DNA of 64,000 bases from Amaranthus tricolor (lineage: Eukaryota > Streptophyta > Magnoliopsida > Caryophyllales > Amaranthaceae), in assembly GCF_026212465.1 (NCBI RefSeq), contig NC_080059.1:23277768-23341767 (forward strand). The letters are read 5' to 3'. A program made the translations under genes and the position numbers. Each line of letters opens with the position of its first letter. Positions within the stretch are counted from its first letter, which is position 1. Positions 44,100-58,830 of this stretch are shown here, in pieces. The notes under the pieces were generated by a model. The model was not told where the DNA came from, ran no database searches, and saw only the letters and a list, made by a program, of their open reading frames with translations.

Positions 44100-47000
44100 G
44101 TCATATTCTTAATATTACTTGGTAAGTTGCGATTTTATGGGTTTTTAAGCTATTTTGGCACTTTCGCGCATAAAGTAGCTCAAACATGGTTTGTTATGCA
44201 AAAAACTTGGCACATAACACTATTTGTTATATATTATTGTGTTGAATTGGTTAGAATTGTAAATCTTAGTCATATTATTAATATTACTTTGTATGTTGGC
44301 GATTTTATGAGTTTTTTAAGCTATTTTGGCACTTTTCGCGCATAAAGTAACTCAAACTTCGTTTGTTTTGCACCCAAACTTGGCACACAACACTTTTTGG
44401 TATATATGATATTGTTGAAGTGGTTAGAATTGTAAATAATAGTTATACTCTTAATATTACTTTGTAAGTTGCGATTTTAAGGGTTTTTAAGCTATTTTAG
44501 CAATTTTGTTCATAAAGTAGCTCAAACTTGGTTTGTTACGCACGAAACATGGCACACAACACTATTTGGTATATATTATTGTGTTGAAGTGGTTAGTATT
44601 GTAAATCTTAGTCATATTCTTAATATTACTTGGTAAGTTTCGAGTTTATGGGTTTTTATGCAATTTTAGCACTTTCGCGCATAAAGTAGCTCAAACTCGG
44701 TTTGTTTTGCACGAAACTGGGAACACCAACAATGGTTGGTATATATTATTGTGTTGAAGTGGTTATAATTGTAAATCATAGTCATATTTTTAATATTACT
44801 TGGTAAGTTGCGATTTTATTGGTTTTTAAGCAATTTTGGCACTTTCGCGCCATAAAGTAGCCCAAACTTGGTTTGTTTTGCACGAAACTTGGCACACAAC
44901 ACTATTTGGTTTATATTATTGTGTTAAAGTGGTTAGAATTGTAAATCATAGTCATATTCTTAATATTACTTGGTAAGTTGCGATTTTATTGGATTTTAAG
45001 CAATTTGGCATTTTCGTGCATAAAGTAGCCTAAACTTGGTTTGTTTTGCACGAAACTTGGCACACAACACTATTTGGTTTATATTATTGTTTTAAAGTGG
45101 TTGGAATTGTAAATCATAGTGATATTCTAAATATTACTTGGTGAGTTGCGATTTAATGGAGTTTCTTAAGCTATTTTGGCACTTTCGCGCATAAAGTAGC
45201 TCAAAGTTGGTTTGTTATGCACGAAACATGGCAACTGCACAACACTATTTGGTATATATATTATTGTGTTTTAGTGGTTAGAATTGTAAATCTTAGTCAT
45301 ATTCTTAATATTACTTGGTATTTTGCGATTTTATGGGTTTTTAAGCAATTTTAGCACTTTCGGCGCATAAAGTAGCTCAAACTTGGTTTTGTTATGCACG
45401 AAACTTGGCACACAACACTATTTATTATATATTATTGTGTTGATGTGGAATGTATTGTAAATCTTAGTCATATTCTTAATATTACTTGGTATGTTGCTAT
45501 TTTATGGGTTTTTAAGCTCTTTTGGCACTTTCGCGCATAAGTGGCTGAAACTCGGTTTGTTTTGCACGAAACTGGGCACACAACGGTTTATTGGTATATA
45601 TTATTGTGTTGAAGTGGTTAGAATTGTAAATAATAGTCATATTCTGTAATATTACTTGGTAAGTTGCGATTTTAATAGTTTTTAAGCTATTTAGGCACTT
45701 TCGTGCATAAAGTACCTCAAACTTGTTTTGTTTTGCACGAAACTTGGCACACAACACTATTTGGTATATATTATTTTGTTAAAGTGGTTAGAATTGTAAA
45801 TCATTGTCAAATTCTAAATATTACTTGGTAAGTTGCGATTTTATGGGTTGTTAAGCTATTTCGGCACTTTCTTGCATAAAGTAGCTAAAACTTCGTTTGT
45901 TATGCACGAAATTTGGCACATAACACTATTTGGATTATATTATTGTGTTGAAGTGGTTAGAATTGTAAATCATAGTCATATTCTAAATATTACTTGGTAA
46001 GTTGCGATTTTATGGGTTTTTAATCTGTTTTGGCACTTTAGAGCATAAAGTAGCTCAAACTTGGTTTGTTATGCAAGAAACTTGGCACAAAACACTATTT
46101 GGTATATATTATTGTGTTTAATTGGTTAGAATTGTAAATCTTAGTCATATTATTAATATTACTTGGTATGTTGCGATTTTATGAGTTTTTAAGCTATTTT
46201 GGCACTTTCGCGCATAAAGTAACTCAAACTTCGTTTGTTTTGCACCAAACTTGGCACACAACACTATTTGGTATATATGATTGTGTTGAAGTGGTTAGAA
46301 TTGTAAATCATAGTCATACACTTAATATTACTTTGTAAGTTGCGATTTTATTGGTTTTTAAGCTATTTTGGCAATTTTGTTCATAAAGTAGCTCAAACGC
46401 GGTTTGTTATGCACGAACTTGGCACACAACACTATTTGGTATATATTATTGTGTTGAAGTGGTTATTATTGTAAATCTTTGTCATATTCTTAATATTACT
46501 TGGTAACTTGCGAGTTTATGGGTTTTTATACAATTTTAGCACTTTCGCGCATAAAGTAGCTCAAACTCGGTTTGTTTTGCATGAAACTGGGCACACAACA
46601 GTGGTTGGTATATATTATTGTGTTGAAGTGGTTAGAAATGTAAATCATAGTCATATTCTTAATATTACTTTGTATCTTGCGATTTTATTGGTTTTTAAGC
46701 AATTTTGGCACATTCGCGCATAAAGTAGCCCAAACTTGGTTTGTTTTGCACGAAACTTGGCACACAACACTATTTGGTTTATATTATTGTGTTAAAGTGG
46801 TTAGAATTGTAAATCATAGTGATTATTTTTAAATATTACTTGGTAAGTTGCGATTTAATGGGTTCTTAAGCTATTTTGGCACTTTCGCGCATAAAGTAGC
46901 TCAAAGTTGGTTTCTTATGCACGAAACATAGCACACAACACTATTTGGTATATATTATTGTGTTCTAGTGGTTAGAATTGTAAATCTTAGTCATATTCGT

Positions 47001-47520
47001 AATATTACTTGGTATGTTGCGATTTTATGGGTTTTTAAGCAATTTTAGTACTTTCGCGCATAAAGTAGCTCAAACTTGGTTTGTTATGCACGAAACTTGG
47101 CACACAACACTATTTGTTATATATTATTGTGTTGAAGTGGAAAGTATTGTAAATCTTAGTCATATTGTTAATATTACTTGGTATGTTGCGATTTTATGTG
47201 TTTTTAAGCTCTTTTGGCACTTTCGCGCATAAGTGGCTGAAACTCGGTTTGTTTTGCACGAAACATGCACACAACAGTGATTGATATATATTATTGTGTT
47301 GAAGTGGTTAGAATTGTAAATCATAGTCATATTCTTAATATTACTTGGTAAGTTGCAATTTTAATGGTTTTCAAGCTATTTTGGCACTTTCGAGCATTAA
47401 GTAGCTCAACCTTGTTTTGTTTTGCACGAAACTTGGCACACAACACCATTTGGTATATATTATTTGGTTAAAGTGGTTAGAATTGTAAACCATTGTCATA
47501 TTCTAAATATTACTTGGTAA
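44100..47520 (+). repeat. Segmental duplication of about 10-11 monomers (1.87 falling to 1.69 kb offset)
   Basis: AACTCAAACTTCGTTTG at about 44348 recurs near 46219 (1871 bp), and later landmarks recur at about 1689 bp (45721 versus 47411 region). The left copy therefore has one extra monomer, near 44.98-45.15 kb. The left copy also carries many small insertions. Confidence 0.7.
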
Positions 47521-48479
47521 GTTGCGATTTTATGGGTTGTTAAGCTATTTTGGAACTTTCGCGCATAAAGTAGCTCAAACTTAGTTTATTATGTACGAAA
47601 CTTGGCACACAACACTATTTTGTATATATTATTGTGCTGAAGTGGTTAGAATTGTAAATCTTAGTCATATTCTTAACATTACTTGGTATGTTTCGATTTT
47701 ATGGGTTTTTTAAACGATTTTGACACTTTCGCGCATAAAGTACCTCAAACTCGGTTTGCTTTGCACGAAACTAGGCACACAACACAAATTGGTAGATATT
47801 ATTGTATTGAAGTGGTTACAGTTGTAAATCATAGTCATATTATTAATATTACTTGGTAAGTTGCGATTTCATTTGTTTTATAGCTCTTATAGCACTTTCG
47901 CGCATAAAGTAGGTGAAACTTGGTTTGTTATGCACGAAACTTGGCACACAACACTATTTGGTATATATTATTGTGTTGTAGTGGTTAGAATTGTAAATCT
48001 TAGTCATATTCTTAATATTAGTTGGTATGTTGCGATTTATGGGTTTTTATGCAATTTTGGCACTTTTGCGCATAAAGTAGCTCCAACTCGGTTTGTTTTG
48101 CACGAAACTGGGCACGCAACACTATTTTGTGTATATTATTGTGTTCAAGTGGTTAGAATTGTAAATCATAGCCATATTCTTAATATTACTGGGTAAGTTG
48201 TGATTTTATTGGTTTTAAAGCTATTTTTGCACTTTCGCGCATAAAGTTGCTAAAACTTCGTTTATTGTCACGAAATTTGGCACACAACACTATTTTGATT
48301 ATATTATTGTGTTGAAGTGGTTAGAATTGTAAATCATTGTCATATTCTTAATATTACTTGGTAAGTTGCGATTTTATGGGTTTTTAAACTATTTTGGCAC
48401 TTTCGCGCATAAAGTAGCTCAAACTTAGTTTATTATGCACGAAACTTGGCACACAACACTATTTGCTATATGTTATTGT

Positions 48480-49480
48480 GTTGTAGTGGTTAGAATTGTA
48501 AATCTTAGTCATATTCTTAATATTACTTGGTATGTTGCGATTTTATGGGTTTTTAAACTCTTTTGGCACTTTCGCGCATAAGTAGCTCAAACTCGGTTTG
48601 TTTTGCACGAAACTAGGCACACAACAGTGATTGGTATATATCATTTTGTTGAAGTGGTTAGAATTGTAAATCACAGCCATATTCTTAATATTACTTGGCA
48701 AGTTGCGATTTTAATAGTTTTTATGCTATTTTGGCACTTTCGCGTATAGAGTAGCTCAAACTTGTTTTGTTTTGCACGAAACTTGGCACACAACACTATT
48801 TGGTATATATTATTGAGTTAAAGTGGTTAGAATTGTAAATCATTGTCATATTCTAAATATTACTTGGTAAGTTGCGATTTTATGGGTTCTTAAGCTATTT
48901 TGGCACTTTCGCGCATAAAGTAGCTAAAACATCGTTTGTTATGCACGAAATTTGGCACACAACACTATTTGGATTATATTATTGTGTTGAATTGGTTAGA
49001 ATTGTAAATAATAGTCATATTCTTAATAATACTTCGTAAGTTGCGATTTTATGGGTTTTTAAGATCTTTTGGCACTTTCGCGCATAAAGTAGCTCAAACT
49101 TAGTTTATTTTGCACGAAACTTGGCACACAACACTATTTTGTATATATTATTGTGTTGAAGTGGTTAGAATTGTAAATGTTAGTCATATTCTTAATATTA
49201 CTTGGTATGTGGCGATTTTATGGGTTTTTTAAGCTATTTTGACACTTTCGCGCATAAAGTAGCTCAAACTCGGTTTGTTTTGCACGAAACTAGGCACACA
49301 ACACAAATTGGTAGTTATTATTGTGTTGAAGTGGTTAGAGTTGTAAATCATAGTCATATTCTTAATAATACTTGGTAAGTTGCGATTTTATTGGTTTTAA
49401 ATCTATTTTGACACTTTGGCGCATAAAGTAGGTCAAACTTGGTTTGTTATGCGCGGAACTTGGCATACAACACTATTTGA
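48480..49480 (+). repeat. Dispersed block repeated at 59113-60113 (10.63-kb offset)
   Basis: Shared rare variants include TGTGGCGATTTTATGG (49208 and 59841), GCTAAAACATCGTTTG and GGTAGTTATTATTG. The offset is constant at 10,633 bp, and the copies differ only at scattered bases. Confidence 0.75.
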
Positions 49481-52400
49481 TATATATTATTGTGTTGTAG
49501 TGGTTAGAATTTTAAATCTTAGTCATATTCTTAATATTAATTAGTATGTTGCAATTTTATGTGTTTTTATGCAATTTTGGCACTTCCGCGCATAAAATAG
49601 CTCCAACTCGATTTGTTTTGCACGAAACTGGGCACGCAACACTATTTTGTGTATATTATTGTGTTCAAGTGGTAAGAATTGTAAATCATAGCCATTATCT
49701 TAATATTACTGGGTATGTTGTGATTTTATTGGTTTTAAAGCTATTTTTGCACTTTCGCGCATAAAGTTGCTAAAACTTCGTTTATTGTGCACGAAATTTG
49801 GCACACAACACTATTTTGATTATATTATTGTGTTGAAGTGGTTAGAATTGTAAATCATTGTCATATTCTTAATATTACTTGGTAAGTTGCGATTTTATGG
49901 GTTTTTAAACTATTTTGGTACTTTCGCGCATAAAGTAGCTCAAACTTGGTTTATTATGCACGAAACTTGGCACACAACACTATTTGCTATATGTTATTGT
50001 GTTGTAGTGGTTAGAATTGTAAATCTTAGTCATATTCTTAATATTACTTGGTATGTTGCGATTTTATGGGTTTTTAAACTCTTTTGGCACTTTCGCGCAT
50101 AAGTAGCTCAAACTCGGTTTGTTTTGCACGAAACTAGGCACACAACAGTGATTGGTATATATCATTTTGTTGAAGTGGTTAGAATTGTAAATCACAGCCA
50201 TATTCTTAATATTACTTGGCAAGTTGCGATTTTAATAGTTTTGATGCTATTTTGGCACTTTCGCGTATAAAGTAGCTCAAACTTGTTTTGTTTTGCACGA
50301 AACTTGGCACACAACACTATTTGGTATATATTGTTGTGGTAAAGTGGTTAGAATTGTAAATCATTGTCATATTCTTAATATTACTTGGTAAGTTTCTATT
50401 TTATGGGTTTTTAAGTTATTTTGGCACTTTCGCTCATAAAGTAGCTCAAACTTGGTTTGTTATGCACGAAACTTGGCACACAACACTATTTGTTATATAT
50501 TATTGTGTTGAAGTGGAGAGTATTGTAAATCTTAGTTATATTCATAATATTACTTGGTATGTTGCGATTTTATGGGTTTTTAAGCTCTTTTGGCACTTTC
50601 GCGCATAAGTGGCTCAAACTCGGTTTGTTTTGCATGAACCTGGGCACACAACAGTTATTGGTATATATTATTATGTTGAAGTGGTTAGAATTGTAAATCA
50701 TATTCATATTCTTAATATTACTTGGTAAGTTGCGATTTTAATGGTTTTCAAGCTATTTTGGCACTTTCGCGCATAAAGTAGCTCAAACTTGTTTTGTTTT
50801 GCACGAAATTTGGCACACAACACTATTTGGTATATATTATTGAGTTAAAGTGGTTAGAATTGTAAATCATTGTCATATTCTTAATATTACTTGGTAAGTT
50901 GCGATTTTTTGGGTTTATAAGCTATTTTGGCACTTTCGCGCATAAAGTAGCTCAAACTTGGTTTATTATACATGAAACTTGGCACACAACACTGGTTGGT
51001 ATAGATTATTGTGTTGTAGTGGTTAGAATTATAAATCTTAGTCATATTTTTAATATTACTTGGTATGTTGCGATTTTATGGGTTTTTTAAGCTATTTTAA
51101 CACTTTCGCGCATAAAGTAGCCGAACTCGGTTTGTTTTGCACGAAACTAGGCACACAACACAAATTGGTAGATATTATTGTGTTGAAGTGGTTAGAGTTG
51201 TAAATCATCGTCATATTCTTAATAATACTTTGTAAGTTGCGATTTTATTGGTTTTAAAGCTATTTTGGCACTTTCGCGCATAAAGTAGGTCAAACTTGGT
51301 TTCTTATGCACGGAACTTGGCATACAACACTATTTGGTGTATATTATTGTGTTGAAGTGGTTAAAATTGTAAATCTTAGTCATATTATTAATATTACTTG
51401 GTATGTTGCGATTTTCTAGGTTTTTAAGCTATTTCGGCACTTTCGCGCATAAAATAGCTCAAACTTGGTTTTTTATGCACGAAAATTGGCACACAACACT
51501 ATGTGGTATATATTATTGTATTGAAGTGGTTAGAGTTGTAAATCAGAGTCATATTCTTAATATTACTTGGTAAGTTGCGATTTTATTGGTTTTAAAGCTC
51601 TTATTGCACTTTCGCGCATAAAGTAGGTCAAACTTGGTTTGTTATGCACGAAACTTGGCACACAACACTATTTGGTATACATTATTGTGTTGTAGTGGTT
51701 AGAATTGTAAATCTTAGACATATTCTTAATATTACTTCGTATGTTGCGATTTTATGGGTTTTTATGCAATTTTGGCACTTTCGCGCATAAAGTAGCTCCA
51801 ACTCGGTTTGTTTTGCACGAAACTGGGCACGCGACACTATTTTGTATATATTATATTGTTCAAGTGGTTTGAATTGTAAATCATAGCCATATTCTTAATA
51901 TTACTTGGTAAGTTGTGATTTTATTGGATTTAAAGCTATTTTTGCACTTTCGCGCATAAAATAGCTAAAACTCCGTTTGTTATGCACGAAATTTGGCACA
52001 GAACACTATTTGGTATATATTCTTGTGTTGTAATGGTAAGAATTGTAAATCTTAGTCATATTCGTAATATTACTTGGTATGTTGCGATTTTATGGGTTTT
52101 TAAACTCTTTTGGCACTTTCGCGCATCAGTAGCTCAAACTCGGTTTGTTTTGCACGAAACTGGGCACACAACAGTGATTGGTATATATCATTTTGTTGAA
52201 GTGGTTAGAATTGTAAATCACAGCCATATTCTTAATATTACTTGGTAACTTGCGATTTTAATAGTTTTTATGCTATTTTGGCACTTTCGCGTATAGAGTA
52301 GCTCAAACTTGTTTTGTTTTGCACGAAACTTGGCACACAACACTATTTGGTGTATATTATTGTGTTAAAGTGGTTAGAATTGTAAATCATTGTCATATTC

Positions 52401-52659
52401 TAAATATTACTTGGTAAGTTGCGATTTTATGGGTTCTTAAGCTATTTTGGCACTTTCGCGCATAAAGTAGCTAAAACTTCGTTTGTTATGCACAAAATTT
52501 GGCACACAACACTATTTGGATTATATTATTGTGTTGAAGTGGTTAGAATTGTAAATCATAGTCATATATTCTTAATATTACTTGGTATGTTGCGATTTTA
52601 TGGGTTTTTAAACTATTTTGGCACTTTCATGATAAAGTAGCTCAAACTTGGTTTATTTC

Positions 52660-55600
52660 ACAACACTATTTTGTATATATTATTGTGTTGAAGTGGTTAG
52701 AATTGTAAATCTTAGTCATATTATTAATATTACTTGGTACGTTGCGATTTTATGGGTTTTTTAAGCTATTTTGACAATTTTGCGCATAAAGTAGCTCAAA
52801 CTCGGTTTGATTTGCACGAAACTAGTCACACAACAAAAATTGGCAGATATTATTGTGTTGAAGTGGTTAGAGTTGTAAATCATAGTCATATTCTTAATAA
52901 TACTTGGTAAGTTGCGATTTTATTGGTTTTAAAGCTATTTTGGCACTTTCGCGCATAAAGTAGGTCAATGTTGGTTTGTTATGCACAGAACTTGGTGTAC
53001 AACACTATTTGGTATATATTATTGTGTTGAAGTGGTTAGAATTGTAAATCTTAGTCATATTATTAATATTACTTGGTATGTTGCGATTTTCTAGGTTTTT
53101 AAGCTATTTCGGTACTTTCGCGCATAAAATAGCTCAAACTTGGTTTGTTATGCACAAAAATTGGCACACAACACTATGTGGTATATATTATTGTATTGAA
53201 GTGGTTAGAGTTGTAAATCATAGTCATATTCTTAATATTACTTGGTAAGTTGCGATTTTATTGGTTTTAAAGCTCTTATGGCACTTTCGCGCATAAAGAA
53301 CGTCAAACTTTGTTTGTTATGCACGAAACTTGGCACACCACACTATTTGCTATACTTTATTGTGTTGTAGTGGTTAGAATTGTAAATCTTAGTCGTATTC
53401 TTAATATTACTTGGTATGTTGCGATTTTATGGGTTTTTATACAATTTTGGTACTTTCGCGCATAATGTAGCTCCAACTCGGTTTGTTTTGCACGAAACTG
53501 GGCACGCAACACTATTTTGTATATATTATTGTGTTCAAATGGTTAGAATTTTAAATCATAGCCATATTCTAAAAATTACTTGGTAAGTTGTGATTTTATT
53601 GGTTTTAAAGTTATTTTTGCACGTTCGCGCATAAAGTAGCTAAAACTTCGTTTGTTAAGCATGAAATTTGGCACACAACACTATTTGGATTATATTATTG
53701 TGTTGAAGTGGTTAGAATTGTAAATCATAGTCATATTCTTAATATTACTTGGTAAGTTGCGATTTTATGGCTTTTTAAGCTATTTTGGCACTTTCGCGCA
53801 TAAAGTAGCTCAAACTTGGTTTGTTATGCACGGAACATGGCACACAACACTATGTGGTATATATTATTGTATTGAAGTGGTTAGAGTTGTAAATCATAGT
53901 CATATTCTAAATATTACTTGGTAAGTTACGATTTTATTTGTTTTAAAGCTCTTATGGCCCTATCGCGCATAAAGTAGGTCAAACTTGGTTTGTTATGCAC
54001 GAAACTTGGCACACAACACTATTTGGTATATATTATTGTGTTGTAGTGGCTAGAATTTTAAATCATAGTCACATTCTTAATATTACTTGGTATGTTGCGA
54101 TTTTATGGGTTTTTATGCAATTTTGGCACTTTCGCGCATAAAGTAGCTCCAACTCGGTTTGTTTTTCACGAAACTGGGCACGCAACACTATTTTGTATAT
54201 ATTATTGTGTTCAAGTGGTTAGAATTGTAAATCATAGCCATATTCTTAATATTACTTGGTAAGTTGGGATTTTATGGGTTTTTAAGCTATTTTGGCACTT
54301 TCGCGCATAAAGTAGGTCAAACTTAGTTTGTTATGCACGAAACATGGAACACAACACTATTTGATATATATTACTGTGTTGTAGTGGTTAGAATTGTAAA
54401 TCTTAGTCATATTCTTAATATTACTTAGTATGTTGCAATTTTATTGGTTTTTATGCAATTTTGGCACTTCCGCCCATAAAGTAGCTCCAACTCGGTTTGT
54501 TTTGCACGAAACTGGGCACGCAACACTATTTTGTATATATTATTGTGTTCAAGTGGTTAGAATTGTAAATCATTGCCATATTCTTAATATTACTGGGTAA
54601 GTTGTGATTTTATTGGTTTTAAAGCTATTTCTGCACTTTCGCGCATAAAGTTGCTAAAACTTTGTTTGTTGTGCACGAAATTTGGCACACAACACTATTT
54701 TGATTATATTATTGTGTTGAAGTGGTTAGAATAGTAAATCATAGTCATTTTCTTAATATTACTTGGTAAGTTGCGATTTTATGGGTTTTTTAAACTATTT
54801 TGGTACTTTCGCGCATAAAGTAGCTCAAACTTGGTTTATTATGCACGAAACTTGGCACACAACACTATTTGCTATATGTTATTGTGTTGTAGTGGTTAGA
54901 ATTGTAAATCTTAGTCATATTCTTAATATTACTTGGTATGTTGCGATTTTATGGGTTTTTAAACTCTTTTGGCACTTTCGCGCATAAGTAGCTCAAACTC
55001 GGTTTGTTTTGCACGAAACTAGGCACACAACAGTGATTGGTATATATCATTTTGTTGAAGTGGTTAGAATTGTAAATCACAGCCTTATTCTTAATATTAC
55101 TTGGTAAGTTGTGATTTTAATAGTTTTTATGCTATTTTGGCACTTTCGCGTATAGAGTAGCTCAAACTTGTTTTGTTTTGCAAGAAACTTGGCACACAAC
55201 ACTATTTGGTATATATTGTTGTGTTAAAGTGGTTAGAATTGTAAATTATTGTCATATTCTAAATATTACTTGGTAAGTTGCGATTTTATGGGTTCTTAAG
55301 CTATTTTGGCACTTTCGCGCATAAAGTAGCTAAAACTTCGTTTGTTATGCACGAAATTTTGCACACAACACTATTTTGATTATATTATTGTGTTGAAGTG
55401 GTTAGAATTGTAAATCATAGTCTTATTCTTAATATTACTTGGTAAGTTGCGATTTTATAGGTTTTTAAGATATTTTAGCCCTTTTCGCGCATAAAGTAGC
55501 TCAAACTTGATTTATTATGCACGAAGCTTGGCACACAACACTATTTTGTATATATTATTGTGTTCAAGTGGTTTGAATTGTAAATCTTAGTCATATTCTT

Positions 55601-56390
55601 AATATTACTTGGTATGTTTCGATTTTATGGGTTTTTTAAGCTATTTTAACACTTTCGCGCATAAAGTAGCCCAAACTCGGTTGGTTTTGCACGAAACTAG
55701 GCACACAACACAAATTGGTAGATATTATTGTGTTGAAGTGGTTAGAGTTGTAAATCATAGTCATATTCTTAATAATACTTGGTAAGTTGCGATTTTATTG
55801 GTTTTTAAGCTATTTTGGCACTTTCGCGCATAAAGTAGGTCAAACTTGGTTTCTTATGCACGGAACTTGGCATACAACCCTATTTGGTATATATTATTGT
55901 GTTGAAGTGGTTAGAATTGTAAATCTTAGTCATATTATTAATATTACTTGGTATGTTGCGATTTTCTACGTTTTTAAGCTATGTCGGCACTTTCGCGCAA
56001 AAAATAGCTCAAACTTGGTTTTTAATGCACGAAAATTGGCACACAACACTATGTGGTATATATTATTGTATTGAAGTGGTTAGAGTTGTAAATCAGAGTC
56101 ATATTCTTAATATTACTTGGTAAGTTGCGATTTTATTGGTTTTAAAGCTCTTATGGCACTTTCGCGCATAAAGTTGGTCAAACTTGGTTTGTTATGCACG
56201 AAACATGGCACACAACACTATTTGGTATACATTATTGTGTTGTAGTGGTTAGAATTGTAAATCTTAGACATATTCTTAATATTACTTCGTATGTTGCGAT
56301 TTTATATGTTTTAATGCAATTTTAGCATTTTCGCGCATAAAGTAGCTCCAACTCGGTTTGTTTTGCACGAAACTGGGCACGCAACACTAT
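52660..56390 (+). repeat. Large duplicated block, copy 1 (offset 7.61 kb, 45 monomers)
   Basis: Landmarks recur 7605-7610 bp later: GGTGTACAACAC (52994 and 60604), three CACGCAACAC variants (53505, 54179 and 54520 versus 61110, 61787 and 62128), and AGCCCAAACTCGGTTGG (55668 and 63276). Rare variants such as TTGTTAAGCATGAAATTTGG are shared. Confidence 0.8.
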
Positions 56391-58830
56391 TTTGTATATA
56401 TTATTGTGTTCAAGTGGTTAGAATTGTAAATCATAGCCATATTCTTAATATTACTTGGTAAATTGTGATTTTATGGGTTTTTAAGCTATTTTGGCACTTT
56501 CACGCATAAAGTAGCTCAAACTTGGTTTATTATGCACGAAACATGGCAGACAACACTATTTGCTATATATTATTGTGTTGTAGTGGTAAGAATTGTAAAT
56601 CTTTGTCATATTCTTAATATTACTTGGTATGTTGCGATTTTATGGGTTTTTAAACTCTTTTGGCAATTTCGCGCATAAGTAGCTCAAACTCGGTTTGTTT
56701 TGCACGAAACTGGGCACACAACACTATTTTGTATATATTATTGTTTTGAACTGGTTTGAATTGTAAATCTTAGTCATATTCTTAATTTTACTTGGTATGT
56801 TGCGATTTGATGGGTTTTTTTAAGCTATTTTAACACTTTCGCGCATAAAGTAGCCCAAACTCGGTTGGTTTTGCACGAAACTAGGCACACAACACAAATT
56901 GGTAAATATTATTGTGTTGAAGTGGTTAGAGTTGTAAATCATAGTCATATTCTTAATAATACTTGGTAAGTTTCGATTTTATTGGTTTTAAAGCTATTTT
57001 GGCACTTTCGCGCATAAAGTAGGTCAAACTTGGTTTCTTATGCACGGAACTTGGCATACAACCCTATTTGGTATATATTATTGTGTTGAAGTGGTTAGAA
57101 TGGTAAATCTTAGTCATATTATTAATATTACTTGGTATGTTGCGATTTTCTACGTTTTTAAGCTATTTCGGCACTTTCGCGCAAAAAATAGCTCAAACTT
57201 GGTTTTTAATGCACGAAAATTGGCACACAACACTATGTGGTATATATTATTGTATTGAAGTGGTTAGAGTTGTAAATCAGAGTCATATTCTTAATATTAC
57301 TTGGTAAGTTGCGATTTTATTGGTTTTAAAGCTCTTATGGCACTTTCGCGCATAAAGTTGGTCAAACTTGGTTTGTTATGCACGAAACATGGCACACAAC
57401 ACTATTTGGTATACATTATTGTGTTGTAGTGGTTAGAATTGTAAATCTTAGACATATTCTTAATATTACTTCGTATGTTGCGATTTTATATGTTTTAATG
57501 CAATTTTAGCATTTTCGCGCATAAAGTAGCTCCAACTCGTTTTGTTTTGCACGAAATTGGGCACGCAACACTATTTTGTATATATTATTGTGTTCAAGTG
57601 GTTAGAATTGTAAATCATAGCCATATTCTTAATATTACTTGGTAAATTGTGATTTTATGGGTTTTTAAGCTATTTTGGCACTTTCGCGCATAAAGTAGCT
57701 CAAACTTGGTTTATTATGCACGAAACATGGCAGACAACACTATTTGCTATATATTATTGTGTTGTAGTGGTAAGAATTGTAAATCTTTGTCATATTCTTA
57801 ATATTACTTGGTATGTTGCGATTTTATGGGTTTTTAAACTCTTTTGGCAATTTCGCGCATAAGTAGCTCAAACTCGGTTTGTTTTGCACGAAACTGGGCA
57901 CACAACACTATTTTGAATATATTATTGTTTTAAAGTGGTTTGAATTGTAAATCTTAGTCATATTCTTAATTTTACTTGGTATGTTGCGATTTGATGGGTT
58001 TTTTAAGCTATTTTAACACTTTCGCGCATAAAGTAGCCCAAACTCGGTTGGTTTTGCACGAAACTAGGCACACAACACAAATTGGTAGATATTATTGTGT
58101 TGAAGTGGTTAGAGTTGTAAATGATAGTCATATTCTTAATAATACTTGGTAAGTTTCGATTTTATTGGTTTTAAAGCTATTTTGGCACTTTCGCGCATAA
58201 AGTAGGTCAAACTTGGTTTCTTATGCACGGAACTTGGCATACAACCCTATTTGGTATATATTATTGTGTTGAAGTGGTTAGAATTGTAAATCTTAGTCAT
58301 ATTATTAATATTACTTGGTATGTTACGATTTTCTACGTTTTTAAGCCATTTCGGCACTTTCGCGCATAAAATAGCTCAAACTTGGTTTTTTATGCACGAA
58401 AATTGGCACACATCACTATGTGGTATATATTATTGTATTGAAGTGGTTAGAGTTGTAAATCAGAGTCATATTCTTAATATTACTTGGTAAGTTGCGATTT
58501 TATTGGTTTTAAAGCTCTTATGGCACTTTCGCGCATAAAGTAGGTCAAACTTGGTTTGTTATGCACGAAACATGGCATACAACACTATTTGGTATACATT
58601 ATTGTGTTGTATTGGTTAGAATTGTAAATCTTAGACATATTCTTAATATTACTTCGTATGTTGCGATTTTATATGTTTTAATGCAATTTTAGCATTTTCG
58701 CGCATAAAGTAGCTCCAACTCGGTTGGTTTTGCACGAAACTGGGCACGCAACACTATTTTGTATATATTATTGTGTTCAAGTGGTTAGAATTGTAAATCA
58801 TAGCCATATTCTTAATATTACTTGGTAAGT
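55560..58830 (+). repeat. Higher-order repeat of 7 monomers, 1.183 kb, about 2.75 copies
   Basis: AGCCCAAACTCGGTTGG occurs at 55668, 56852 and 58035. The monomer with TGTTTTAATGCAATTTTAGC recurs three times, about 1185 bp apart. The third copy diverges near 58830. Confidence 0.85.
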
